The notes: generated from the letters alone by a model not told the origin. A stretch of DNA of 10,252 nucleotides from Thermoplasmata archaeon (GCA_021835265.1 JAKBQK010000577.1:1-10252); one strand, 5' to 3'. Counted from the stretch's first letter, positions 1 through 7,411 are shown. Numbers and translations are program-made.

Positions 1-362
1 TTTCTGCATTTATCAAACACCTTATTTCCCAGTGGTTTATCTTTTATGAGAAGATTTCGTCCCCTTGATATAATATAGATTGATTCCAAACCAAATTTCT
101 TTTGAAGGTAACCTTGAGTTGAAAAAGCCTCAGACACGTTTCTTGATAGAATTGTGTGATTGAGGAAGAAATTCTTAACTTCTATCTCTGAATCCGTTAT
201 TATAAATTTATAATTTCTTTTCCAAAGTATATACAAAGCAACCAATAGATAGGATATTAAAAGGAAAATAAGATAATTGGTGAAATTTTTTGGTGAAATT
301 TCTAGAAATACAGAGAAAATGGCTATCAGGATTGTAGCTTTTAATGTAGTTTTAATTTCCAT
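1..362 (-). CDS. Small membrane protein with bacterial-PH-like domain (3' end off window)
   Basis: Open from an ATG at 362-360 to the left edge: 120 complete codons plus two bases, with no stop. Residues about 8-21 and 30-47 are hydrophobic and look like two transmembrane helices. The part after about residue 50 (YKFIITDSEIEV, then SRNVSEAFSTQGYLQKKFGL and IYIISRGRNLLI) follows the pattern of the bPH2/YdbS-like domain: a strand with a TD turn, an 'iplskIq'-like segment, and 'lLqrlfGl' before the last strands. It would sit in the membrane with a cytoplasmic PH-like module; the ligand is unknown. It overlaps the upstream ATPase gene by 11 nt, so it appears to be the last known gene of the transporter operon. 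A GGGAG lies only 2 nt before the ATG, so the exact start is uncertain. The last 26 nt (positions 1-26) exactly repeat part of the ATPase D gene, so the C-terminus seen here may not be genuine. Confidence 0.6.
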   Translation of the reverse strand, partial: MEIKTTLKATILIAIFSVFLEISPKNFTNYLIFLLISYLLVALYILWKRNYKFIITDSEIEVKNFFLNHTILSRNVSEAFSTQGYLQKKFGLESIYIISRGRNLLIKDKPLGNKVFDKCR

Positions 363-1305
363 TGCTCCCATATAACCAGCACATCACTTTTACCCCATTT
401 ACATCTGCATAACCAGGTTCCCTCGTTTTGCATATTTCCATGACGAAAGGGCATCTGTTATGGAATCTGCAGCCCTCAGGAGGATTGATAAGGCTTGGTA
501 CGTCGCCTACTGGAGAGGCGACCTCCTTGCTGTTAAAAGATGGAATAGAACTGATCAGAAGTTGAGTATAAGGATGTTGAGGTGACTCAAGAATCTTTTT
601 AGTATCGCCAATTTCAACTGCCTGACCAGCATATATAACGACCATTTCGTCACTTATGTATTTAGCTACTCCTATATTATGAGTTATAAAGATGTATGTA
701 AGATTGCTCTTTTTCTGGATAGATATAAGAAGATTTAACATCTGAGCCTGTATCGATTCATCTAGAGCGGACGTTGGTTCGTCAAGAACAAGTAATTTTG
801 GCTCCTTAATTAGTGCCCTTGCAATCGCGATTCTCTGAACCTGACCTCCAGAAAATTCTCTTGGCTGTTTATCCTTCGAATCATCATAATCCAGTCCAAC
901 GGAATTTAGAACATTTTTTACTGCCTCTTCATCGAATCTTCCCAATGGTTCTGAAACAAGATCCTTTACTTTCATTCGGGGATTAATAGATGTTGAAGGA
1001 TTTTGAAAAACCATTGAAACATTTTTTCTCACGTTCCTGATACTGTTTTGATTGATCTCTTTTCCTTCATAATAGATCTTTCCTTCAGAGGGCTCTTCGA
1101 TAGTGGCAACAATCTTACCAAGTGTAGACTTTCCAGAACCACTTTCTCCAACTACTGAGAGAATTTTTCCAGTTTCAATTGTCAAGTTAATGTTCTCAAG
1201 TGCCCTTACATTCGGTATCTTTCTCCTTGCAATAGTGTCTAGTAACTGTTTTTTCTGGACAGGATATAATTTTTTAACATTTTCAAATCTGAATATTTCA
1301 CTCAT
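352..1305 (-). CDS. Peptide/oligopeptide ABC transporter ATP-binding protein, OppF/DppF type
   Basis: 317-residue ATPase subunit that would power uptake of peptides (or nickel or similar solutes) from the cytoplasmic face of the two-permease channel. Visible motifs are Walker A GESGSGKST (53-61), Q-loop Q101, signature FSGGQ (151-155, with F where L is usual), Walker B LLVLDEP (171-177) and switch His209. The C-terminal oligo_HPY extension begins around PQHPYTQLL (242-250). It carries four cysteines (279, 285, 292, 309) in the spacing described for an iron-sulfur site in Opp/Dpp ATPases. Length is normal for the family. The ATG start overlaps the end of the D-subunit gene by 8 nt and has a GAGGTG ribosome binding site 8 nt upstream (1314-1319), inside the preceding gene. 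It works as a pair with the next ATPase. The transported substrate cannot be read from the sequence. Confidence 0.93.
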   Translation of the reverse strand: MSEIFRFENVKKLYPVQKKQLLDTIARRKIPNVRALENINLTIETGKILSVVGESGSGKSTLGKIVATIEEPSEGKIYYEGKEINQNSIRNVRKNVSMVFQNPSTSINPRMKVKDLVSEPLGRFDEEAVKNVLNSVGLDYDDSKDKQPREFSGGQVQRIAIARALIKEPKLLVLDEPTSALDESIQAQMLNLLISIQKKSNLTYIFITHNIGVAKYISDEMVVIYAGQAVEIGDTKKILESPQHPYTQLLISSIPSFNSKEVASPVGDVPSLINPPEGCRFHNRCPFVMEICKTREPGYADVNGVKVMCWLYGSNGN

Positions 1306-2266
1306 AAAGCCAGCACCTCACCATAATATCTTGCTGGTAATTTATCAACTTAGGTTCTTCCTTTCTGCATTTATCAAACACCTTATTGCATCTGGGGTTA
1401 AATCTGCATCCTGTCGGCATATCGAAAAAAGAAGGTGGAGAGCCAGGAATAGAATATAATTCCCCAGAGGATTTATAGTTACTAGGGACACTTCTAAGCA
1501 GACCTTCTGTGTAGGGGTGCAGAGGCTTTTTTACAATATTTTCAGCAGGACTATTTTCTGCAATTCGACCTGCATACATTACAAGTATCCTATCGGATAA
1601 AACATATGCCAAACTGAGATCATGTGTTATGAAAATAATGGACATTTTAAATTCCTTATTTAACTGCTTCAATAGATTTATAACCTGTGCCTGTATGGTT
1701 ACATCTAGAGCTGTTGTTGGTTCGTCGGCTATAAGCAATCTTGGCTTTAAAATTATAGCCATAGATATGACTACTCTCTGAACCTGACCTCCAGAAAGCT
1801 CATGTGGGTATCGTTTCATTATTTCCTCTGGATCTGGTAGCCTCATGATTTTTAACGTTTCTACAGCTTCTTTATGCATATCATTTTCAGAAAGATTCTC
1901 ATTCTTTCGCTGGCTTCTAATTCTGATTGCCTCAATAAGCTGATACCCAACTCTCTTAACAGGGTTTAAACTGTTCAGAGGATTCTGAAAGATCATGAAA
2001 ACACTTGTTCCCCTGTAAATTGTCATTTGATCCTCAGTTAATTTCACCACATCCCTGTTTTCAAACAAAATTTCCCCGGATACCACTCCAGACATGGGTA
2101 ACAATTTTGTGACTGCCTGCCCAAGAGTACTTTTACCTGAACCCGATTCTCCTACTATGGAAATAATCTGTCCTTCTTCCATCTTCAGGCTGAAATCCTC
2201 AAGCACTGTTGAAATGCCATTTATGGTTTTGTAGCTTACCTTTAAATTATTTACTTCCAGTAACAA
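1298..2266 (-). CDS. Peptide/oligopeptide ABC transporter ATP-binding protein, OppD/DppD type
   Basis: 322-residue ATPase partner of the F subunit. Walker A GESGSGKST is at 39-47, Q-loop Q94, signature LSGGQ at 157-161, Walker B LLIADEP at 177-183 and switch His215. The oligo_HPY region (LHPYTEGLL, 249-257) is followed by cysteines 287, 293, 300 and 318, matching the CX5CX6C plus distal Cys pattern of the family's proposed iron-sulfur site. The start is a TTG at 2266, chosen because a good Shine-Dalgarno (AAGGTGA, 2271-2277) lies 4 nt upstream, overlapping the stop of the permease C gene. The 26 nt at 1362-1387, encoding residues 294-302 (NKVFDKCRK), recur exactly and in the same frame at positions 1-26 of the window. 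The order permease-permease-D-F is typical of Opp/Dpp operons. Confidence 0.93.
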   Translation of the reverse strand: MLLEVNNLKVSYKTINGISTVLEDFSLKMEEGQIISIVGESGSGKSTLGQAVTKLLPMSGVVSGEILFENRDVVKLTEDQMTIYRGTSVFMIFQNPLNSLNPVKRVGYQLIEAIRIRSQRKNENLSENDMHKEAVETLKIMRLPDPEEIMKRYPHELSGGQVQRVVISMAIILKPRLLIADEPTTALDVTIQAQVINLLKQLNKEFKMSIIFITHDLSLAYVLSDRILVMYAGRIAENSPAENIVKKPLHPYTEGLLRSVPSNYKSSGELYSIPGSPPSFFDMPTGCRFNPRCNKVFDKCRKEEPKLINYQQDIMVRCWLYE

Positions 2267-2275
2267 TTGATCACC

Positions 2276-3229
2276 TTAATAATCTATCCTGTTGTTTATG
2301 AGGTCTTGATACCTGTCTCCGACCAGAACGAATCCTATCACTATAACTAAAATTGTAATCCCCGGGAAGAATGAATACCACCAGTCCGCTGGTAGATAAC
2401 TCAACCCATTTGAGGCCATTGCACCAAGCTCTGGTATCGGAATCGATAAACCTATGCCTAGAAACGCAAGGGTTGAATACGTTAGAATTACATTTCCAAA
2501 ATCCAATGCAGCATATGCAATAATCGGATCTACACTGTTCAGGAAGAGATATTTTATAAAGAAATTGTGAGTTTTAACGTTATTAATTTTTGCTGCCTCT
2601 ACAAAATCCATGTTCTTTAATCTCAATACCTGACCTCTGAAAAACCTTGTATATGTTGGCCACCATACTATACTCAACCCCAATATGACACCAGAATAAG
2701 TAGCTCTCAATGGAATTGATATTGCAATTACAAGGATTAACGCAGGTATTGCCAGAAAAGAATCGGTCAACCTCATAATTATTGTTTCGAGCCATCCACC
2801 TTTATACGCTGCACTAATCCCAAGAATAGCACCTATGACTATTGCAGAGAAAACCACTATAACAGATACGAATGCATCTCTCGGCATTGCAAAGAGCATT
2901 CTAGATAGAATACTTTCCCCTTCAAGGTTTGTTCCAAACCAAAATGCTACCGATTTTGTTGAAGGTGGTAAGAGACTATTTGCCAAAACAGTGTGATATG
3001 GATCTGATGGTAACAAAATATAACCCCAGCTGGAATACTTAGGAAATGATGACATATACTCCAGAAAACCCTGTATTGCAGACCAGCCAAGAAATGCAAC
3101 GACTATAATCATCCCAATAATAGCCGACTTATCCTTTGACATCAGTTTCAGGAAATTTGACCTCTTTTTGAAGGCTGTCTTTCTTGCCCCTTTTTTTTCT
3201 TCGTCCTTGTGTGTTTGTTCATTGATCAT
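2276..3229 (-). CDS. Peptide/oligopeptide ABC transporter permease, DppC/OppC type
   Basis: 317-residue inner permease. It has a charged, lysine-rich cytoplasmic N-terminus (about residues 1-34), a first membrane helix at about 36-55, a long extracytoplasmic loop, then five further hydrophobic segments. The loop end FGTNLEGESILSRMLFAMP corresponds to the family's 'lGTDelGRDilSRllyG' entry to the transmembrane domain, with E in place of the usual RD. The cytoplasmic EAA-type coupling loop is FVEAAKINNVKTHNFFIKY, which should dock onto the ATPases. The ATG start overlaps the upstream permease stop by 4 nt (ATGA), with GTGAGG a few bases upstream as ribosome binding site, so translation is likely coupled. 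It pairs with permease B to form the channel. Confidence 0.92.
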   Translation of the reverse strand: MINEQTHKDEEKKGARKTAFKKRSNFLKLMSKDKSAIIGMIIVVAFLGWSAIQGFLEYMSSFPKYSSWGYILLPSDPYHTVLANSLLPPSTKSVAFWFGTNLEGESILSRMLFAMPRDAFVSVIVVFSAIVIGAILGISAAYKGGWLETIIMRLTDSFLAIPALILVIAISIPLRATYSGVILGLSIVWWPTYTRFFRGQVLRLKNMDFVEAAKINNVKTHNFFIKYLFLNSVDPIIAYAALDFGNVILTYSTLAFLGIGLSIPIPELGAMASNGLSYLPADWWYSFFPGITILVIVIGFVLVGDRYQDLINNRIDY

Positions 3230-4257
3230 TCCAGCCTCACCCTTGGATCAAGAATACCATATAGTATATCCGCAACCAGATTTGCTATTATAATAGAGAT
3301 GGCTATTATGATAGTAGTTCCTAAAATTGCAATATAATCCAAATTAGTTATGGCATAAACTATGAACCATCCCATTCCGTGATAGTCAAAAATATCTTCA
3401 ACAACAACTGCACCTGCAACTGCGTATCCAAAAGACAGAGCTAAAAGTGTAACTATTGGTATGGAAGCATTTCTGAGAGCTACGGTATAAACAGCTCTTT
3501 TCCTTGAGATTCCTTTCATCAAACCCAGCTTGAAATATTCTGATTCCATGGAATCTAGCATACTGGATCTTGTTAATCTTGTAATTATACCAAAACTTAG
3601 CAATCCTATTGCAATAATAGGCAGAATCATATGATGAATTAAACTAATAAAATAAGTAAAGTCTCCAGCTATTAGAGCATTTAAAAGCGGAAACCCTGTG
3701 ACATTTGGAGGAGATATTAACAGTGGGTTCACTAATCCGGTAGCTGGTAGTAGACCAAGGTCATACGCAAAAAATAGTTGCAAAACTATTGCGACCAAAA
3801 AAGGTGGTGATGCCCAAGTAATAAGATAAACACCCTTTACTGCCTGATCTCCAGCCTTCCTTCTCTTTGAAGCGCCGAATGCTCCGGTAAATAATCCAAG
3901 AAACATAGATAATATAAGCGCCGGAATGACAAGCTCAAGCGTTCTTGGTAGGTATCTGGCTATTAACTGAATTTCAGGCCTGTGATAAGACGGATCAAAT
4001 CCTAGATTCCCGTGAAAAATATTAGAAATATAGTTAAGCACCTGATATTCAAGAGGTGCCTTTAGATCATATTCGCTAATAATTGCATCCAGTTGCGATT
4101 TAGTGGTGTGTCCCGGCCCAGCGTATACCTTGGCGAGGGAGTAAGGATTTGGTGCAACAGCGTGAATCAGAAGATACACAATCGTTATAATAAGGAGCAG
4201 AGAAACTACCGCATATATTGCTCTTCTTACTATATACAGAACTAGATTTGTGTTCAC
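3226..4257 (-). CDS. Peptide/oligopeptide ABC transporter permease, DppB/OppB type
   Basis: 343-residue permease, first gene of the operon. A first helix (about 9-32) is followed by the periplasmic-type segment PGHTTKSQLDAIISEYDLKAP and GNLGFDPSY, the hallmark of DppB N-termini ('dPl..qY..wl...l.GdlG.S'). The transporter core follows, including ASPPFLVAIVLQLFF and the EAA loop YFKLGLMKGISRKRAVYTVA. The start is a GTG at 4257 with no Shine-Dalgarno ahead of it. A TATA-like box at 4288-4295 would place transcription initiation about 26 nt downstream, within about 10 nt of the GTG, so the mRNA is probably leaderless or nearly so. No solute-binding protein gene precedes it, which is unusual for this transporter class; it may lie left of the window or elsewhere. 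Confidence 0.92.
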   Translation of the reverse strand: MNTNLVLYIVRRAIYAVVSLLLIITIVYLLIHAVAPNPYSLAKVYAGPGHTTKSQLDAIISEYDLKAPLEYQVLNYISNIFHGNLGFDPSYHRPEIQLIARYLPRTLELVIPALILSMFLGLFTGAFGASKRRKAGDQAVKGVYLITWASPPFLVAIVLQLFFAYDLGLLPATGLVNPLLISPPNVTGFPLLNALIAGDFTYFISLIHHMILPIIAIGLLSFGIITRLTRSSMLDSMESEYFKLGLMKGISRKRAVYTVALRNASIPIVTLLALSFGYAVAGAVVVEDIFDYHGMGWFIVYAITNLDYIAILGTTIIIAISIIIANLVADILYGILDPRVRLE

Positions 4258-4287
4258 TAGTGCAGAATTTAATTACACTATTTAATG

Positions 4288-4295
4288 ATTTATAG
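4288..4295 (-). promoter_or_regulatory. Candidate TATA box of the peptide transporter operon
   Basis: Read on the minus strand this is CTATAAAT. Its centre is about 34 nt upstream of the permease B GTG start, which fits archaeal TATA spacing to a start site around 4262-4266 and a leader of only a few nucleotides. Assignment is by pattern and spacing only. Confidence 0.5.
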
Positions 4296-4339
4296 CATTT
4301 AAGTGAGAATTATGTTTCAATTTACTTAATTTTATGCAG

Positions 4340-4355
4340 ATTTTGTATACAAAAT
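4340..4355. promoter_or_regulatory. Perfect 16-bp palindrome, candidate operator
   Basis: ATTTTGTATACAAAAT is identical to its own reverse complement with no spacer. It lies in the AT-rich gap about 45 nt upstream of the transporter operon's TATA box and about 85 nt past the tRNA 3' end. That position suits an activator or distal repressor site for the transporter operon. The binding protein is unknown. Confidence 0.45.
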
Positions 4356-4431
4356 TACAATCAAATACTAAAATAAATTAGTAGATATAAAAAAGAGATA
4401 TATTACTATATAATTAATTTTTTACAAAACT

Positions 4432-4438
4432 AAAAAAA
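4432..4438 (-). terminator. Oligo-U terminator after tRNA-Arg
   Basis: On the minus strand a run of seven T follows the tRNA discriminator base by one nucleotide. This is the usual form of archaeal intrinsic termination behind a tRNA gene. It also separates tRNA transcription from the transporter operon, which lies downstream on the same strand. Confidence 0.6.
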
Positions 4439-4439
4439 G

Positions 4440-4514
4440 CGGGCTTGGTGGGATTCGGACCCACGATCACCGACTTAGAAGGACGGTGCCTTATCCAGAC
4501 TAGGCCACAAGCCC
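4440..4514 (-). tRNA. tRNA-Arg (anticodon UCU)
   Basis: Complete cloverleaf on the minus strand. The acceptor stem is GGGCTTG/CAAGCCC with discriminator G. The D arm is GCCT...AGGC with a GG in the loop. The anticodon arm is CCGTC-CTTCTAA-GTCGG, placing TCT at 34-36. The variable loop is 5 nt (TGATC) and the T arm is GTGGG-TCCGAAT-CCCAC. There is no intron and no encoded CCA. Two deviations are visible: a U-U mismatch at pair 30-40 of the anticodon stem, and C instead of U at position 55 of the T loop. All other stems are perfect, so I call it functional with some caution. It would read AGA and, less well, AGG codons. It is divergent from pcc1 and appears to share a TATA region with it. Confidence 0.93.
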
Positions 4515-4537
4515 ATGCAAGGAAAATACTAACTGGC

Positions 4538-4548
4538 ATAAATATTTT
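4538..4548. promoter_or_regulatory. Shared, bidirectional TATA box for tRNA-Arg and pcc1
   Basis: The segment ATAAATATTTT contains the palindrome AAATATTT (4541-4548). Its centre is about 30 nt from the tRNA 5' end (minus strand) and about 27 nt from the pcc1 GTG (plus strand). One box is therefore correctly spaced for both genes, and no second AT box of comparable quality sits in the 56-nt gap. Confidence 0.5.
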
Positions 4549-4570
4549 TGAGTTAAATGCATATCTAATT

Positions 4571-4813
4571 GTGGTAGAGAAAACAATTTCAGTTACATTA
4601 GATTTTGAAAAGAGCTGGTATTTGAAGCAAATACTTGCAATACTACCAAATATTGATGAAATATCCGGTAGAACTCAAATAAACACTCGGGAAACTGAAC
4701 AATCCTTTCAAATTTATATAGAAGCGAGGGATACTGTTGCAATAAGGGCTGCACTAGGTTCGATAACAAGATGGATTCTAATTGCAGACAGGTTAGTTAA
4801 AGAGGTGCAATGA
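4571..4813 (+). CDS. pcc1: KEOPS complex subunit Pcc1
   Basis: Small protein of 80 residues from the GTG at 4571. It shows the Pcc1 pattern: an N-terminal strand (EKTISVTLDFEKSW), a helix (YLKQILAILPNIDE), two strands (RTQINTRET and QSFQIYIEARD), and the conserved C-terminal helix DTVAIRAALGSITRWILIADR. Pcc1 dimerises and holds Kae1 in the KEOPS complex, which makes the t6A modification on tRNAs reading ANN codons. The frame is open further upstream to an ATG at 4445, but that would run antisense through the tRNA gene. GTG 4571 gives the normal family length and sits 27 nt from a TATA box, consistent with a leaderless mRNA. Its stop directly abuts the prefoldin start. The Pcc1-prefoldin pair is a recurrent archaeal arrangement. 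Confidence 0.82.
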   Translation: MVEKTISVTLDFEKSWYLKQILAILPNIDEISGRTQINTRETEQSFQIYIEARDTVAIRAALGSITRWILIADRLVKEVQ

Positions 4814-5173
4814 GTGGAAGGTGGAATAAGTAACTATTTACAAAATCAAGTAAGACAGGCTCAACAGATTGAAAACCAGATAGAACAGATAGGCACTCAA
4901 AAATATCAACTTGAAGTGAGAATTAAGGAACTTTCTAAGACCCTTGAGGAACTTGGGAAAGTGGGAGAAGGAATGCCAATATATAGAAGCGTGGGACCGG
5001 TCTTATATAAAGTTGATGACAAAAACAAATTAATAGAAGAACTCAAAGAGCAAAAAGAGTTGAGTGAAATTAGGATAAATACCATTGAAAAACAACAGAA
5101 AGCCCTTGAAGAGAAATATAAAGAAATAGAGGAAGTTATTAAGAAAGCATATTCAGAAAGTAAGACTAAATAA
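4814..5173 (+). CDS. pfdB: Prefoldin beta subunit
   Basis: 119-residue protein made of two long coiled-coil helices (about 5-48 and 70-117) joined by a beta-hairpin region, GEGMPIYRSVGPVLYKVDD, which is diagnostic of beta-class prefoldin. Four beta and two alpha subunits form the jellyfish-shaped cytoplasmic chaperone that holds unfolded proteins for the thermosome. The start is a GTG directly after the pcc1 stop codon, with a GAGGTG ribosome binding site 6 nt upstream (4802-4807) inside pcc1. The two genes therefore look translationally coupled. The alpha subunit is not in the window. Confidence 0.93.
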   Translation: MEGGISNYLQNQVRQAQQIENQIEQIGTQKYQLEVRIKELSKTLEELGKVGEGMPIYRSVGPVLYKVDDKNKLIEELKEQKELSEIRINTIEKQQKALEEKYKEIEEVIKKAYSESKTK

Positions 5174-5182
5174 GGAAGTTTT

Positions 5183-6076
5183 ATGGATAAATATAAAGAT
5201 GTTCAGGGTGGAGAACCTGTTCATCTACTAAATGTGGACAGAGTTGGAGTCAAAAATGTAAGGGTTCCAATAACGGTGAGAAGGGGAAATGATGTTTTTA
5301 ATTTGTCCGTTAGTCTAAACGTATTTGTTGATCTTCCTTCCTGGAGAAAGGGTGCTGATATGTCAAGAACCATTGAATCGATAAATTCCGTTATTAATGG
5401 TCATAAAAGCGAAGACGCCATAGAACATGTATCTATGGAGATTTGTAAAGAATGCCTTAAAAGATTTGACTATTCACAAAAGGCAATGGTAGAAATGAAT
5501 ACAGTGCTTTATCTTAACAGGAATGCCTCTGGAGGTTCTGAATCGTTTGTTCCCTATGAAGTTAAGGTAAATTCAGAACTTGATAGGAATGGAACCAGCA
5601 AGACTACCTTATCTGTTGAAATAATGGTAATAAACGCATGTCCATGTGCAATGGAAACGGCAAGGACAATACTAAAGGAAAGTATTCCTGAGGCTACTGA
5701 AATACTTGATAAGATTCCAGTAATAACTCACAATCAAAGGAATCACATTGTAATTAAAATAGAATACAAAGGTAATCTTGATATTGAAATCAAGAATTTA
5801 ATAGAATTTGTGGAAGGTAGAATGAATGGTTCACTTCTACCACTCCTGAAGAGATCAGACGAGGGTGAGATGGTTGTAAAAGCTCATTTAAATCCTATGT
5901 TTGTTGAAGATATTGTAAGGGATATTTCATTTAATATAGTGAGGTATTTTTCTGAAATCGGAGATGATGTTAGATTAACAATATCATCCGAAAGTGAAGA
6001 AAGCATTCATCCTCACAATGCATTTGCGGAGATAAGTTCGACTTTTGGACAGATAAGAAAGGAAAATAGTAATTAA
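5183..6076 (+). CDS. mptA: GTP cyclohydrolase MptA (FolE2/COG1469 family)
   Basis: 297-residue enzyme of the type-IB/IV GTP cyclohydrolase family. In archaea, MptA is the Fe(II)-dependent enzyme converting GTP to 7,8-dihydroneopterin 2',3'-cyclic phosphate for pterin-type cofactors. Family landmarks are DVQGGEPVHLLNVDRVGVKN near the N-terminus, ADMSR (58-62), the Cys motif NACPCAMETA (151-160), THNQRNH (182-188), LLKRSDEGEMVVKAHLNPMFVED (from 221) and HPHNAFAEI (276-284). Cys153 or Cys155 and the later His/Glu positions are the likely metal ligands. Asp59 stands where I recall His in many relatives (HMSR). The ATG follows the prefoldin stop by 9 nt with AGGAAG as ribosome binding site, so the gene is the third of this operon. 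Its 3' end overlaps ribH by 4 nt, convergently. It could feed folate-like or archaeosine precursors; the sequence does not decide. Confidence 0.88.
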   Translation: MDKYKDVQGGEPVHLLNVDRVGVKNVRVPITVRRGNDVFNLSVSLNVFVDLPSWRKGADMSRTIESINSVINGHKSEDAIEHVSMEICKECLKRFDYSQKAMVEMNTVLYLNRNASGGSESFVPYEVKVNSELDRNGTSKTTLSVEIMVINACPCAMETARTILKESIPEATEILDKIPVITHNQRNHIVIKIEYKGNLDIEIKNLIEFVEGRMNGSLLPLLKRSDEGEMVVKAHLNPMFVEDIVRDISFNIVRYFSEIGDDVRLTISSESEESIHPHNAFAEISSTFGQIRKENSN

Positions 6077-6477
6077 TTCTTATTTGCTTTCAGCATTTTA
6101 ATAACTGCTTCAACCGCGCTTCTGGCCTTTTCAATTCTTGCTTCTGCCTGTAATCTTGTCTGTCCAGGACCAGTAACTCCAAGTGACACTGGCATTCCTG
6201 TTTCAATGGATATATCCATGATTTTTCTTGCTGCGTTCTGCATTATAATGTCATCATGATCTGTTTCTCCCTGAATGACAGCACCCAGTGTAACAACACC
6301 GTCCACGTTTCCTGCTTCAATAAGTCTTTTTACGCCGAGTGGGATCTCAAAAGTTCCAGGTACCTTAAGTACTTCTGAAACCTCACCACCAAGAAACTTA
6401 ACGTGATCTATGGCTCTTTCCAGCATCATCATTGTAATATCATAATTATATTCCGATACAACTATTCCAATTTTCAT
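6073..6477 (-). CDS. ribH: 6,7-dimethyl-8-ribityllumazine synthase
   Basis: 134-residue enzyme condensing 3,4-dihydroxy-2-butanone 4-phosphate with 5-amino-6-ribitylamino-uracil to lumazine, the substrate of riboflavin synthase. Motifs are SEYNYDIT (8-15, substrate pocket), VPGTFEIPLGVKRL (39-52), GAVIQGETDHDDI (65-77) with catalytic-type His74, and PVSLGVTGPGQTRLQAEAR (96-114) with Arg114 near the phosphate site. The length is short and typical of archaeal members. The ribosome binding site GAGGTGA (6484-6490) overlaps the ribC stop, and the intergenic gap is 11 nt. It is the last gene of the rib operon and meets mptA tail to tail with a 4-nt overlap. Confidence 0.95.
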   Translation of the reverse strand: MKIGIVVSEYNYDITMMMLERAIDHVKFLGGEVSEVLKVPGTFEIPLGVKRLIEAGNVDGVVTLGAVIQGETDHDDIIMQNAARKIMDISIETGMPVSLGVTGPGQTRLQAEARIEKARSAVEAVIKMLKANKN

Positions 6478-6488
6478 ATTTTTTCACC

Positions 6489-7403
<915 letters not shown>

Positions 7404-7411
<8 letters not shown>

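Noticed and set aside
1103..1459. Plus-strand open frame across the ATPase genes
   Set aside because: It is antisense to two well-supported ATPase genes and has no domain pattern or promoter.
3191..3198. Run of eight T in the permease C gene as a possible frameshift site or terminator
   Set aside because: It encodes the lysine-rich N-terminus on the minus strand and the reading frame continues intact through it.
4445..4570. In-frame upstream extension of pcc1 to an ATG at 4445
   Set aside because: It would run antisense through the whole tRNA-Arg gene and add residues with no Pcc1 similarity; GTG 4571 fits family length and TATA spacing.
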